Of a stretch of 64,000 nt of DNA, positions 1 through 9,762 are shown piece after piece. The position numbers and the translations under genes were made by a program. Origin of the DNA: UBA2779 sp965232165 (GTDB taxonomy: Bacteria > Spirochaetota > Spirochaetia > DSM-2461). Numbering within the stretch: the first letter of the stretch is position 1; each line of letters starts with the position of its first letter. The notes beneath the pieces were generated by a model. The model was given only the letters and a program-made list of their open reading frames with translations, ran no database searches and was not told where the DNA came from. The DNA lies in contig CBDDOY010000001.1 of the NCBI GenBank assembly GCA_965232165.1, positions 1,674,001 through 1,738,000 of the forward strand, given 5' to 3'.

Positions 1-546
1 TATCCTGTTTTAAACAATCTGATCAATAATCCCCGCATTGTCGCAGATGGTATCATTCATTACGGTACCAAGGTGTTGAAGAAATCGGATATGAATAGGC
101 TCAAAGTTGTATTGGAGAAGTATTTTGTACCCGGCACCGTGCGGTATAGAGTCCTTGATGAGTTATTTGGACTTGCCTTGTCTCATGTGTTTGAAGAGGC
201 CTATTCTCAGTTGATGCCGTGGCGCCGATTTTTGATGCGGATATCCGGGCGTTATGAGAGCTATCTGAAAATGTATAATCCTATTGTTCGGTACGAGAGA
301 ACACAAAAACAGGTCGTCAAGAACGAAAAAAAATCCAGAAGAACGAAGCCAAAAAAAGTTTCGAAAAAGAAATCAGCTTCAAAGAATAAAACCGGCAGCT
401 TAAATGAAGAACGGACGGCCTCAAGGCAGGGCACCGGAAGGCAGGGACTCAGTGACAAAGCATCCAAGCCGTCGAAGACCTATACGGCTAACCAGAGGGA
501 GAGTATCTGGAGTGAATATCAGGATTTGCAGAAGAAAAAAAAGTAG
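1..546 (+). CDS. Hypothetical protein with lysine-rich tail, 5' end cut off
   Basis: The reading frame is open from the first base of the window, so the true start lies outside; the first in-frame start-like codon is a TTG at 73. The visible part has a globular N-terminal portion of about 100 residues with aromatic and hydrophobic segments, then a highly basic low-complexity tail rich in Lys, Arg, Ser and Thr (runs such as KKVSKKKSASKNK). I do not recognise the family. It ends 9 bases before prfB starts, so the two are probably co-transcribed. The basic tail suggests binding to nucleic acid or an acidic surface, but that is inference. Confidence 0.6.
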   Translation, partial: YPVLNNLINNPRIVADGIIHYGTKVLKKSDMNRLKVVLEKYFVPGTVRYRVLDELFGLALSHVFEEAYSQLMPWRRFLMRISGRYESYLKMYNPIVRYERTQKQVVKNEKKSRRTKPKKVSKKKSASKNKTGSLNEERTASRQGTGRQGLSDKASKPSKTYTANQRESIWSEYQDLQKKKK

Positions 547-554
547 AGAACAGT

Positions 555-1662
555 ATGCTCAGTGATTTAATACCCATCTTAAAAGACCTGGAAAACAACA
601 TCCTTGATACATGGAGGGGGCTTTGACTCGGCAGGACTGAAGCAGGAGGCATCGCGCCTTGAGAAACTCTCCTCGGCAGCGGAGTTTTGGCAGAACAGGG
701 AACATGCCGAAAGAACGATGGCCGAGATCAAGAGACTCAAGACACGCTATGAACCCTGGGATGTGCTGCTGAAGGATGTCGAGAATGTGTCTATACTTCT
801 TGAATTGGCCAGAGAGGCCGACGATGAGGAGATGGAAGATGAAATCCGAAAGGCGTTGGAAGCGGCGAGATTGACCTATGAGAGGCTTAGCGCCCTTGAA
901 CTCCTCGGGGAACAGAACGATGCGGCATCGGCCTTCCTCTCCATCCACTCCGGCGCTGGAGGAACCGAATCCTGTGATTGGACCGCCATGCTGTACAGGA
1001 TGTATGGCCGCTGGGTGGAGCGGCATGAATTCAAGATGACCTTGCTGGATATACAGGATGCCGAGGGCGGAATGAAATCCGTTGACCTTCAGATTGATGG
1101 ACAGTATGCGCATGGGTTTCTTAAGGGGGAGGGCGGCATACACCGGCTTGTTCGCATCAGTCCTTTTGATTCGGCATCCCGGAGACATACTTCTTTTGCC
1201 TCGGTATATGTATCGCCGATTTTCGACGATGATATTGAAGAGATCGAAGTCAGGCCGGAGGAGGTCCGGGTGGATACCTATAGGGCTTCCGGGGCTGGAG
1301 GTCAGCATGTCAATAAAACCTCAAGCGCTGTACGTATGACACATCTTGAATCCGGTATAGTCGTTCAATGCCAGAATGAAAGAAGTCAGCTCAAAAACCG
1401 TGCGACGGCCATGAAAGTGCTGAAGTCACGTCTTTACGAGTATTACCGGCAGAAACAGGAAGAAGAAAGGGCCGCGGACGCCGCTGAGAAGAAAGACATT
1501 GGTTGGGGAAGCCAGATACGTTCTTATGTATTCCATCCCTATACCATGGTGAAAGATATCCGGACTCGGCATGAGACAGGGAACATCCAGGCCGTGATGG
1601 ACGGCGATCTTGATCCCTTTATTGACGCATATCTGCGTTGGCGCGGTAGAATGACGCCGTGA
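555..1662 (+). CDS. prfB: Peptide chain release factor 2 (programmed +1 frameshift)
   Basis: RF2 releases finished proteins at UGA and UAA codons. Translation starts at ATG 555, runs 23 codons and meets an in-frame TGA at 624-626. The context CTTTGAC (621-627), with a Shine-Dalgarno-like GGAGG three bases upstream (613-617), is the classic autoregulatory +1 frameshift site. After slippage, frame 625-1662 continues, giving about 368 residues, normal for the family. The anticodon-mimic tripeptide SPF and the catalytic GGQ loop (RASGAGGQHVNKT, near residue 248) are both present. The stop overlaps the start of the next gene. Identification is firm; frameshifting itself is inferred from the conserved signal. 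Confidence 0.97.
613..627 (+). promoter_or_regulatory. prfB programmed frameshift signal
   Basis: Internal Shine-Dalgarno GGAGG (613-617), a 3-base spacer, the slippery CTT codon (621-623) and the in-frame TGA followed by C (624-627). When RF2 is scarce the ribosome pauses at UGA and slips forward one base, restoring RF2 synthesis. This is the standard feedback loop for RF2; here it is seen as sequence only. Confidence 0.92.
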
Positions 1663-3077
1663 AACTTGGCTTTCTTCGGGCTCTTCTCTTTATCGCCGTA
1701 TTTCCAGCCATTGTCTTGCGCCTGCCCGCATTGAATACACTGGCTGCCGAGAAGAAGGAATGGAATGTAGGGGTGGCCGAATTCGAAATCGACCCCAATG
1801 ATTCGTCCCTGATATCGGTCTCATCCGTGATGAGTCGGCTTGTTCAGGATCAATTGAACCAGGCACGGACACATAAGCTGTCGGTCGTGGAAAAGTATGC
1901 TATTGCCAATGAGACTGTCAGGGCCGCAAAACTCAAGCGGATCAACACGCTCAAGGGATATCACGAGAACTTGGATAAGCTCCTCTTCGAATTCAATATC
2001 AATCCGGAAAATATCTCTGCGCTGAAGAATAAAATCGCTGCGGAGCGTCAGTCGCTGCAAGATACCGAAAAACTCTCCCCCCTGCAAATAGTTATCCCTG
2101 ACGCAATGGAGATCAGTTTTCCCGAAACGAGAAACGGCAGCCTTCTTTGGGAACTCGACGGAATTTCTCCCGATATATTTCGTGAAATAAACGATCTCGA
2201 TCTCCTTATTGCCGGGAAGATAGCGAGAGTAGGGGAGTACTATGGCATCCTCGCCCATGCCTGGACAAATACAGGGAAGAAGGTGCTGTGGGAGGGAGTG
2301 GCCGACAATGCCGAATTCGCCGATATCGCCCAGGAAATTGCCCAGGCGGCACTGGGAGTGGCCTTAGGCCGTCCCTGGAGTTCCTTGAGTATCACGGTAG
2401 AACCGCCGACTGGGCTGATCAGTGTTAACGGGGAACTGGCGGGTGTCGGTTATTGGATTGACGGGACAATGACACCCGGCGATATAAGTTTGGAAGTGAG
2501 CGCCCAAGGGTACAAACCGTTTATTCAGAAGGAAACCCTCCTGGAAGGTGAACACCTAGAGCTGCTGATTACATTGGAAGAGGCAGAAACGAAGCAGGTA
2601 TTGGTGAACTCCATACCCACCGGAGCATCGGTGCGCCTGGGTTCGGTGTGGATGGGATTAACGCCTTTATCGGTGACGATGGCCGACCAAATACTTCCGC
2701 TGTCTTTTGAGATGGAAGGATACCGGAAACGGACCGTGCCGTTTCACCCCGACACCGAGCGGTTAACCGTTCCGCTACATGAGGATGTATTTGATCCCGT
2801 CAAGGAAATGGAAGAAGCCAGGCGTAAATTTGACTTCGTAGCCGCATTGTTTTCCCTGTCTTTAGCTCCAACCCTGATTCTCATTGGTATCAGTCAGAAT
2901 TTTCTCCAGATGGAAAACACAAGTGTCAGTCCGACAGATATCGAAACGGCTCATACATCGTACCTGGTTTCTACGGCTTTCATGTGGGGGAGCATAGCCC
3001 TAAATGCGACGCTGCTCACCTTTTCCTTCATAAATTTAGGACGATTTCTTCGCTCAACCGAGGAGTTGACCGATTAA
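1659..3077 (+). CDS. PEGA-domain envelope protein
   Basis: This 472-residue protein starts at a GTG that overlaps the prfB stop by four bases, so it is probably translationally coupled. The N-terminus is a signal-peptide-like hydrophobic stretch ending near ALNTLAAE. Residues 35-230 resemble the N-terminal region of spirochaetal PEGA proteins (assembly of a complex by name-value style lists is not evident). Two PEGA-like beta repeats follow, at about 241-310 and 314-375, with the hallmark turns PTGLISVNGELAG and PTGASVRLGSVWMG. Two hydrophobic segments at about 391-415 and 435-460 should anchor the C-terminus. PEGA domains are thought to be extracytoplasmic and often bind surface layers. Exact role unknown. 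Confidence 0.8.
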   Translation: MKLGFLRALLFIAVFPAIVLRLPALNTLAAEKKEWNVGVAEFEIDPNDSSLISVSSVMSRLVQDQLNQARTHKLSVVEKYAIANETVRAAKLKRINTLKGYHENLDKLLFEFNINPENISALKNKIAAERQSLQDTEKLSPLQIVIPDAMEISFPETRNGSLLWELDGISPDIFREINDLDLLIAGKIARVGEYYGILAHAWTNTGKKVLWEGVADNAEFADIAQEIAQAALGVALGRPWSSLSITVEPPTGLISVNGELAGVGYWIDGTMTPGDISLEVSAQGYKPFIQKETLLEGEHLELLITLEEAETKQVLVNSIPTGASVRLGSVWMGLTPLSVTMADQILPLSFEMEGYRKRTVPFHPDTERLTVPLHEDVFDPVKEMEEARRKFDFVAALFSLSLAPTLILIGISQNFLQMENTSVSPTDIETAHTSYLVSTAFMWGSIALNATLLTFSFINLGRFLRSTEELTD

Positions 3078-3131
3078 ATGCCCCTGATCGGGATTCCAGA
3101 ATAATCGCACATGCCTTAGAATACCCGCAGT

Positions 3132-4064
3132 ATGTTCGGTAAGCGTAAGAATAAAACACCAACCGCCCCAGCACGCGGCTCCGTGAGAAATTTGGGGAGC
3201 CGCATTCGGGAGCTTTTTTCACACCATAGCGCCGATTTGAACGAATTCTTTGAAAACCTCGAAGATTTATTGGTTGAATCGGACTTCGGCGCCTTAGCGG
3301 CCGTGGCCCTTGTCGATGAATTACGGCAAACGGCACAGTCAGATTCATCGGCCTGGAGTCGTCAACAATGCTTAGAAGAGCTTAAGCGGCTCATCAAACC
3401 CTCATTGGCAAGGGCCGAACTTGAGCCTCCGGCAAAAAATCTTGCCCTATACCTTGTGCTTGGGGTCAATGGTGTCGGAAAGACAACAACTATTGCGAAA
3501 CTGGCCCATCGTTTCATCAGGAATAATCTTGGACCGGTGGTACTGGCAGCAGGGGATACCTTCCGCGCGGCGGCCATTGATCAGTTGGAAATCCAGGCTG
3601 ATCGAGTCGGCGCCCGTATCGTCAAGCAGCAGCATGGCGCCGATCCCGGCGCCGTCATCTACGATGCCATCAATGCCGCGAAGAGCCGGGCGGACAGCAT
3701 CATCATAGCCGATACCGCCGGACGCATGCATAACAGGACTAATCTCATCAAGGAACTGCAAAAAATTGACCGTATCATAAAGACTCGCCTCGGGGAAAAC
3801 GGCTGCTATCAAAAAATCCTCATTGTCGATGCGACTACAGGACAAAATGCTATGAAACAAGCGGAAATCTTCCACGAGGCCATCGGAGTTGATGCCATCA
3901 TCATGACCAAGTATGATTCGTCCGCCAAGGGAGGACTCATCGTGGCTATCAGCAGGAAGCTTCAAATTCCATTCGCATTTCTTGGCTGTGGCGAAGGCAT
4001 GGATGCTCTTCGGCCCTTTGATCCCGATGCGTACTTGAATGAGCTTCTTGGTCCGAAAGAATGA
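3132..4064 (+). CDS. ftsY: Signal recognition particle receptor FtsY
   Basis: FtsY is the membrane-docking GTPase for SRP-ribosome complexes. The 310-residue protein has a short N domain (residues 15-95) and a G domain with the P-loop GVNGVGKT (111-118), the DTFRAAA loop (142-148), DTAGR (194-198) and TKYD (259-262). It lacks the long acidic A domain of E. coli FtsY, as in many non-proteobacterial versions. The stop codon overlaps the start of the next gene (ATGA). Clear family member. Confidence 0.96.
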   Translation: MFGKRKNKTPTAPARGSVRNLGSRIRELFSHHSADLNEFFENLEDLLVESDFGALAAVALVDELRQTAQSDSSAWSRQQCLEELKRLIKPSLARAELEPPAKNLALYLVLGVNGVGKTTTIAKLAHRFIRNNLGPVVLAAGDTFRAAAIDQLEIQADRVGARIVKQQHGADPGAVIYDAINAAKSRADSIIIADTAGRMHNRTNLIKELQKIDRIIKTRLGENGCYQKILIVDATTGQNAMKQAEIFHEAIGVDAIIMTKYDSSAKGGLIVAISRKLQIPFAFLGCGEGMDALRPFDPDAYLNELLGPKE

Positions 4065-5002
4065 TAATGCATAGAATCCGGGCTGCCGTGCTGCTCGCCA
4101 TGGTCTCTTTGAACTGTGGTGCGGCAGAGTGGTATAGGTCTGGGCCGGAAGGTTATCTCGGAAAATCCATAGATTCGGGAGGTAAGGCGGGACTTGGCTG
4201 GACCATGGCGGTGGAAATTGCTGAGGGTGTAGAGACCCGTACGCTTCATCAGGGAGACAAAATCCACTCTGTCGCGGTGATAACCAGGGTTGATGAGCAG
4301 CTTGTATCGTGGGTTGAGAAGGATGCCGAAGGGACTCTCATTTCCAAAGTCGAGTATGTATATAATTCTGAAGGGACTCCCCAGGCAGTCTATATTGCAC
4401 CGGCAAGGGATGCCCCCATAGTTGTAGGGAGTCAATCCCTAATCCAGGCCGACGGGCCGGTGTTCAGAAGCATCTATGGTGAAGATGATGACTGGGTATT
4501 CACCGACATGAATGAAGTAGGTTTGCCGTTCAAGCAGACAACCTACCAGGATGGTGAAGTCGTTGAGACCTGGGAATGGATGCGCTCAGAAGATGGCCGG
4601 CTGCTTCAAACCACAGCCGTAAGGGGCGAAATCACGGATTTCAGTCAATATGATTCACAAGAACATCTTACACTGGAACAGCGAACGAAGAATGGAGTTC
4701 TCCTTTATTCTCGCGTCTATACTTGGGATGGCGAAGATATTATTCGGATTGATGAACACGGTGATGGAAAAGTTTTACGGCAGGAAATTGAGTGGAGCGA
4801 GGGGAATAAAAGCCGTGAAGTCTTCTATGACAACAACCTAAAAACGAAAGAAATTGTTTGGACCGCGCCAGGAAAAAAAACCGAAACAATCTACAGGGAT
4901 GGAAGTCCGTCTGTTCGGGTTTATTGGGTGGATGACAGACCCATAAGGGAAGAATTCCTTAGCGAAGGACGCATCATTCGAGTTCTTGGATCAAGACAAT
5001 GA
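4061..5002 (+). CDS. Secreted or lipoprotein of unknown function upstream of LolCDE-like genes
   Basis: This 313-residue protein starts at ATG 4061 inside the ftsY stop (an alternative ATG lies at 4067). It has an N-terminal hydrophobic segment ending in SLNCGAAEW; the Cys could be a relaxed spirochaetal lipobox or simply lie near a signal peptidase I site. The rest is rich in short beta-hairpin-like units of the form G-D-G-K-x-L-x-x-E and Y-D-N-x-L-K, like MORN/YD-type variant repeats. The stop overlaps the next start by four bases, so it sits tightly between ftsY and the exporter genes and may take part in lipoprotein handling. That link rests on context only. Confidence 0.7.
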   Translation: MIMHRIRAAVLLAMVSLNCGAAEWYRSGPEGYLGKSIDSGGKAGLGWTMAVEIAEGVETRTLHQGDKIHSVAVITRVDEQLVSWVEKDAEGTLISKVEYVYNSEGTPQAVYIAPARDAPIVVGSQSLIQADGPVFRSIYGEDDDWVFTDMNEVGLPFKQTTYQDGEVVETWEWMRSEDGRLLQTTAVRGEITDFSQYDSQEHLTLEQRTKNGVLLYSRVYTWDGEDIIRIDEHGDGKVLRQEIEWSEGNKSREVFYDNNLKTKEIVWTAPGKKTETIYRDGSPSVRVYWVDDRPIREEFLSEGRIIRVLGSRQ

Positions 5003-6258
5003 AAATGGGGTGGACATCGTGGGTTGCGGGGCGCTTTCTTACCGGACGCCGAGGCGGCAGAGGGCGCATGGTCTTTTTCTTTTCAGTCCTGCTGATCTGC
5101 ATCGGGGTGGCAACCCTGAACACTATACTTGCCGTGATGAACGGGCTTCAGCAGGGCTTCATCAACAGTATTCTGGAAATCGGCTCATATCATCTCCGCT
5201 GGATACCAGGCCAGGATGACGGTGAAATAGACGGTGAAATAGATAGAATAGCGGATGTTTTGCAGTCTGATCCTGGTGTTATCCTCGCCGTTCCGTTCCG
5301 AGAAGGCCAAACCATGCTGGGCGGACAGCGGTCAGGGTTTTCGGGCACCTTGGTGCGGGGCGTTTCTCCCGATGTTTACATAACGGATGCGTCCCTGGCA
5401 AGCCGCCTAGAGATAGTTGAAGGAAGATTTGAGCTAGGAGACGGGGCCGTCGTTTTAGGAAACGAATTAGCCTTGAATCTGGGTGTCGGTATCGGCGACA
5501 GTGTCCGGGCTCTGAGCCTTTCCGGGGACGGACTGGCCTCGAAGGTGATTAGCCTTGAGGTTTCAGGTCTCTTCGAATGTGGTTATAGGGTATATGGAAG
5601 CAGTATGGCGTTTGTATCCCTGGATACGAGCGAACGATTTCTGGGCGATATCCCCATGGAAATCGGCGTGAAATTAATACGGCCCGAGGCGGACAGGGAT
5701 GTGCTTAAGCGGTTAGATGGGCACCCTTCTCTTGCCGGAGGGTCGCTTCACTCCTGGCGGGAAAGCAATCATGCCTTTTTCGGAGCGCTGAGAAACGAAA
5801 AGATTATGATGATACTCCTCTTGACACTCATCTTCATCGTAGTCGCCGTGAACATCGACCAATCATTGCGGCGGATGGCGACAGAGCGTGTCGAGGATAT
5901 TTCCATCCTTAAGGCCATGGGAGCCACTCCGGGTGAAATAAGGATTCTATTCCTACGTCATGGCTGGATGATAGGCGGGATATCCGGCCTGCTCGGAAGC
6001 GTGTTGGGAGTCCTGATTGGGAAGCATGTAGACAAAATCATCAAATTTGGCCGTGAAATCCGTCATCTGTTCAGTCCCCGGCCAGGCAGTCTGATACAGA
6101 TGCAAACCATGGATGCTCTCTTCAAGAACACCCAAGTGATGGCAATGGATGTGCTCGTCATACTCATGCTGTCAATCGTTCTGACGTTTCTCGCAGCGAT
6201 AAGGGCATCATCCATGGCGGCCCGGTCGAGACCGGCAGAGGTGCTTCGAAGTGAATAG
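4999..6258 (+). CDS. LolC/LolE-type ABC transporter permease (first)
   Basis: A 419-residue membrane protein with the FtsX/MacB permease plan: one transmembrane helix at about 25-48, a large periplasmic domain (about 50-265), then three helices near 271-292, 320-345 and 376-400. The cytoplasmic coupling region has the typical SILKAMGATPGEIRILFL motif. With the ATPase and second permease downstream it forms a LolCDE-like complex, which extracts lipoproteins from the inner membrane. Assignment as LolC rather than LolE, or a related MacB-like exporter, cannot be settled here. The start overlaps the upstream stop by four bases. Confidence 0.85.
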   Translation: MKMGWTSWVAGRFLTGRRGGRGRMVFFFSVLLICIGVATLNTILAVMNGLQQGFINSILEIGSYHLRWIPGQDDGEIDGEIDRIADVLQSDPGVILAVPFREGQTMLGGQRSGFSGTLVRGVSPDVYITDASLASRLEIVEGRFELGDGAVVLGNELALNLGVGIGDSVRALSLSGDGLASKVISLEVSGLFECGYRVYGSSMAFVSLDTSERFLGDIPMEIGVKLIRPEADRDVLKRLDGHPSLAGGSLHSWRESNHAFFGALRNEKIMMILLLTLIFIVVAVNIDQSLRRMATERVEDISILKAMGATPGEIRILFLRHGWMIGGISGLLGSVLGVLIGKHVDKIIKFGREIRHLFSPRPGSLIQMQTMDALFKNTQVMAMDVLVILMLSIVLTFLAAIRASSMAARSRPAEVLRSE

Positions 6259-7087
6259 CATGAAAAACAGAATCAAGAATCAGTTGCAGAATACCGCCTT
6301 AGGATCAAGGCGCCGGAACCGGAAATTTCCGGGGTTAAATGAGCATCTTGCCGGCGCAGGAGGCGGGGGGAGTATTGAACCGGATGCCCTGTCACACATA
6401 TCAGAGCCAGCCCCCCCCATACTGTCGATTCGCGAGGTCGAAAAGTCGTACAAATCCGGCTCGGCCACATTGAGCGTCCTGAAGGATGTCAATCTCGAGG
6501 TTCAAGAGGGGGAAAGCATCGCCATCATGGGCGCATCGGGTTGCGGGAAGAGTACCCTGCTCAACCTCATCGGCGGACTCGACAGGGTAAACACAGGAGA
6601 AATTAACTTCTGCGGCTTCCCTGTTAATGGACTGAGTGAGAACGAACTCACGGCTTATAGAGCCAGGGCCATCGGCTTCGTGTTTCAGTTCCACTACCTG
6701 CTTAAGGATTTCACCGCCTTGGAGAATGTCATGCTTCCCTTGCTGATGCAGGGGAAATCTAAGAGACTTGCCGCCGATCAGGCATGGCAGGCTCTGGAGC
6801 AAGTCAGCATCGCCTCCAGAGGTAATCATTATCCTTCCCAATTGTCTGGAGGGGAGCGTCAGAGAACGGCATTTGCCCGGGCGCTGATTAACGATCCCAG
6901 TTTGATACTCGCCGATGAACCGACCGGGAATCTCGATGAGGAGCATAAGAAGCTGGTGGCGGACCTTGTTTTTTCCCTTATCCGCGAATCAGGGAAAACC
7001 CTGCTGCTGGTGACCCATTCCGAGGATCTGGCCGTTCAGGCCGACAGGGTATACCTTCTCAAAGAGGGGTTGTTGCAGCCTAAATGA
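6251..7087 (+). CDS. lolD: LolD-type ABC transporter ATP-binding protein
   Basis: A 278-residue ATPase with Walker A GASGCGKST, signature LSGGERQR, Walker B LILADEPTGNLD and the H-loop VTHS. The ABC domain begins only near residue 57; the first 55 residues are a non-conserved Arg/Gly-rich extension. The frame has a GTG at 6251 (overlapping the upstream stop by eight bases) or an ATG at 6260; no good start lies nearer the domain, so the extension may be real. It should power the two flanking permeases. The stop overlaps the next start (ATGA). Confidence 0.9.
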   Translation: MNSMKNRIKNQLQNTALGSRRRNRKFPGLNEHLAGAGGGGSIEPDALSHISEPAPPILSIREVEKSYKSGSATLSVLKDVNLEVQEGESIAIMGASGCGKSTLLNLIGGLDRVNTGEINFCGFPVNGLSENELTAYRARAIGFVFQFHYLLKDFTALENVMLPLLMQGKSKRLAADQAWQALEQVSIASRGNHYPSQLSGGERQRTAFARALINDPSLILADEPTGNLDEEHKKLVADLVFSLIRESGKTLLLVTHSEDLAVQADRVYLLKEGLLQPK

Positions 7088-8355
7088 GCGGGACTGTCTT
7101 CACCGCCTGGCGGTTGTTTGTACGCTTTCGCCATGGCCGGCATCAGGGGCGGCCCCTCTTTGGCGCTGCGTTCGGCATTGCGCTGTCCCTGATACCCCTA
7201 GTCGTCGTCGATCATTTTGCCGCAGCAATGATCGATGGAATCATTGCCCGTTACAGGGAAACCTCGTCCTATCATTTTCAGATCACCTCATGGGCCGCTC
7301 ATGAAAGAGATGAATGGGACAATCTTGTAGACAATCTTGTCCAAAGGAAGGGCATCCGCATGGCCTGGATTGAACGGTCAGGCTTCGGCCTGGCTCGTGC
7401 CAAGGGCGCCAGAGACGGACTCACCCTGAGGGCCCTGCCTGCAGATGCCCCGTCACGGGATCCGGTCTTTGCGCAATACATCGTCTTCGATGAGGGTTCC
7501 TGGAATCTTGAGGGGAATTCCGTGCTCCTTGGCAGGGAAGCCGCCAGGCGGCTTAGCGCCTCGGTTGGGGATGAGCTTCTTCTCTTGACGGCAAGGACGA
7601 CGCTCAATAATCGCATCATTCCCAAGATAAGCCGTCTCATTGTTCAGGGTGTCTTTACCACAGGTTATCAGGACCTGGATCGGACCTGGGCCTTCATTCC
7701 TTTGGAACTCGGATGGACCATCCTTCCTGAAGACAGCAGCCGAACCTTCGTCGGCGGCAAACTGGACAGCCTAAATCAGGACCCGCAGATATGGGTGGAT
7801 ATTCAACACGATCTCATCTCAGGCTGGACAGCATATGATTGGCGAGACATCAACCGGTATCTGCTTAGCAATTTGGAGAGCACACGCAGCATACTCCTTT
7901 TAATCATGGCACTCATCATCGTAGTAGCGGTGTTCAATGTGATGACATCCCTTGTAATGCTAACCCTAGAGCATCGACGTGAAATCGGCATTCTCAAATG
8001 CACCGGCACAGCCCCTAAAACGATAAGCCGCATCTTCGTGCTAGCCGGAACCATGGCCGCATTGGCGGGCACTTTATTCGGACTCTGTGTCGGGGCATTG
8101 ATGGCTTATAACATCAATGCCATTATCGGAGGCATAGAATATGTCTTGGCATTAATCGTCAGATTATTCGGCGACGGCCTGCCTCCATCCCTGCTGAACG
8201 AGGGGTATTATCTCCAGCACATTCCCATATATATGCGTTGGTCCGTGATAGTGATTATCGGCTTAACTACCCTGGTCTTATCGGTAGGGGCATCCTGGAT
8301 TCCCGCTTACCGGGCCGCCAGGCTCAAGCCCCTGGAGGTTCTTCAGAAGCATTAG
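7084..8355 (+). CDS. LolC/LolE-type ABC transporter permease (second)
   Basis: A 423-residue paralogue of the permease at 4999-6258, with the same architecture: an N-terminal helix (about 20-42), a periplasmic domain, and three C-terminal helices around 272-297, 318-343 and 381-407. The coupling helix region reads EHRREIGILKCTGTAPKTI. Two different permeases with one ATPase is the LolCDE arrangement. The gene begins inside the lolD stop, the last in a chain of overlapping genes from ftsY onward. Confidence 0.85.
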   Translation: MSGTVFTAWRLFVRFRHGRHQGRPLFGAAFGIALSLIPLVVVDHFAAAMIDGIIARYRETSSYHFQITSWAAHERDEWDNLVDNLVQRKGIRMAWIERSGFGLARAKGARDGLTLRALPADAPSRDPVFAQYIVFDEGSWNLEGNSVLLGREAARRLSASVGDELLLLTARTTLNNRIIPKISRLIVQGVFTTGYQDLDRTWAFIPLELGWTILPEDSSRTFVGGKLDSLNQDPQIWVDIQHDLISGWTAYDWRDINRYLLSNLESTRSILLLIMALIIVVAVFNVMTSLVMLTLEHRREIGILKCTGTAPKTISRIFVLAGTMAALAGTLFGLCVGALMAYNINAIIGGIEYVLALIVRLFGDGLPPSLLNEGYYLQHIPIYMRWSVIVIIGLTTLVLSVGASWIPAYRAARLKPLEVLQKH

Positions 8356-8404
8356 CGCATCTGACAAGGCATCTTTCCAATCTGATTCACAAAACGCATA
8401 TTCT

Positions 8405-8515
8405 GTATTTATCATACAGCCTGTCGAAGTCCCAAATTTCTCGGCCTGCCTGAAATCCGTCTTGGGCAGTTGTCAATCCAGTCCTGCATCTCTTTGGTTC
8501 TCTTGCTGCTGCAAC
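8405..8515 (-). pseudogene. Decayed C-terminal fragment of an IS30-family transposase
   Basis: No ORF longer than about 35 codons remains, but the minus strand reads KRTKEMQDWIDNCPRRISG before a stop, closely matching the C-terminal segment of the intact IS30 transposase at 62613-63686 (KMIQDWVNNYPRRILGG). It is a remnant of an old insertion between the exporter genes and ychF. No inverted repeat end was identified. Confidence 0.5.
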
Positions 8516-8565
8516 TGGCGCGAGTCACTTCCCTAGATTGGGATAGGTAGATTATGATTGCTTAA

Positions 8566-9669
8566 ATGAACTGCGGTATAATCGGTCTTCCAAATGTTGG
8601 TAAATCAACCATATTCTCGGCTCTTACAGCCGCACCGGCCAAAGCGGAGAATTATCCCTTCTGTACGATCAATCCCAATATCGGCATAGTCGAGGTTCCC
8701 GATCCCCGATTGGATCGCATTCACGAAATTATCGAGGCGGAAAACCGAATTCCGGCAGCGGTTGAATTCGTCGATATTGCCGGTTTGGTGAAGGGTGCGT
8801 CCAAGGGTGAGGGCCTGGGAAATCAGTTTCTTTCGAGTATTAGGACGGCGGGGATACTTGCCCATGTTGTTCGCTGTTTTGAAGATGATGATGTCATCCA
8901 TGTCAATGCCGAGATGGATTCCTCTGCCGACATTGAGATCATCAATACGGAACTTGCTCTAGCCGACCTGCAATCGGTCGAGAAACGTCTAGAGAAGAAT
9001 TCTCGGCAGTTGAAATCCTCTATTCCCCATATCCGGAAAGAGGCGCAAGCCGTTCAAAGCCTCCTTAGCAGGGCTGCCATGCATCTTGATGAGGGAAAGC
9101 CTCTGCGGACCATGGAGACCGATGAGGAAGACTTAATCAGATTAAACGAATTGTTTCTCATCACACTGAAAACACAGATATATGTTTGTAACGTTCGCGA
9201 GAATGAAATCTCAACCGAAACTCCCCATACTGCCGCCGTTCGAAGAATTGCCGAGGAAGAGGGTTCCGAAGTCATTGTCTTGGCAGGAAAACTGGAAGCC
9301 GACATCGCCACATTGGATGACCCTCATGAACGAGCGTTGTTCATCGCCGATTCCGGTATCTCTGAGTCCGGTTTGTCTCAGTTGACAAGGAGTGCCTATG
9401 CGGCTATGGGCTTGGAGGTCTTTTTCACTGCCGGCGGCAAGGAAAACAGGGCTTGGACTTTCAACAAAGGCGCAGGCGCCGCGCAGTGTGCGGGCATCAT
9501 CCATTCAGATTTTGAACGCGGATTCATTAAGGCCGATGTTTATCATTGCAATGATCTTTTTGAACTCGGCAGCGAGACCGCTGTAAGATCCGCTGGAAGA
9601 CTGAGAATAGAAGGAAGAGATTATCTGGTTCAAGATGGCGATGTGATTCATTTCAAGTTCAATGTCTAA
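8566..9669 (+). CDS. ychF: Ribosome-binding ATPase YchF (Obg family)
   Basis: A 367-residue protein with P-loop GLPNVGKST (residues 6-14), switch II DIAGLVKGASKGEGLGN, a coiled-coil insert (about 130-200) and a C-terminal TGS-like domain ending in the conserved DGDVIHFKFNV. YchF binds ribosomes and prefers ATP; it is linked to stress responses and translation quality. It has no obvious partner here; 210 bp of non-coding DNA precede it. Confidence 0.96.
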   Translation: MNCGIIGLPNVGKSTIFSALTAAPAKAENYPFCTINPNIGIVEVPDPRLDRIHEIIEAENRIPAAVEFVDIAGLVKGASKGEGLGNQFLSSIRTAGILAHVVRCFEDDDVIHVNAEMDSSADIEIINTELALADLQSVEKRLEKNSRQLKSSIPHIRKEAQAVQSLLSRAAMHLDEGKPLRTMETDEEDLIRLNELFLITLKTQIYVCNVRENEISTETPHTAAVRRIAEEEGSEVIVLAGKLEADIATLDDPHERALFIADSGISESGLSQLTRSAYAAMGLEVFFTAGGKENRAWTFNKGAGAAQCAGIIHSDFERGFIKADVYHCNDLFELGSETAVRSAGRLRIEGRDYLVQDGDVIHFKFNV

Positions 9670-9716
9670 ACCGGCAGCGAGTCTTGCCAAGACCAATTCC
9701 GCTCATTGGGGCAGCT

Positions 9717-9762
9717 TATCCGCAGATGAACGCAGATGTTTTCATACTTCACCTCCCTAAAT
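9717..9762 (+). repeat. Left fragment of the 137-bp tandem repeat field
   Basis: The sequence CCGCAGATGAACGCAGATG and the following TTTTCATACTTCACCTCC match the end of the repeat units at 11348-11760. The IS1182-like element at 9763-11347 inserted at the junction of this unit and the next, separating it from the rest. Confidence 0.85.

Noticed and set aside
555..630. prfB as a pseudogene because of the in-frame TGA
   Set aside because: The TGA lies in the exact CTTTGAC context with an internal Shine-Dalgarno, the known autoregulatory frameshift.
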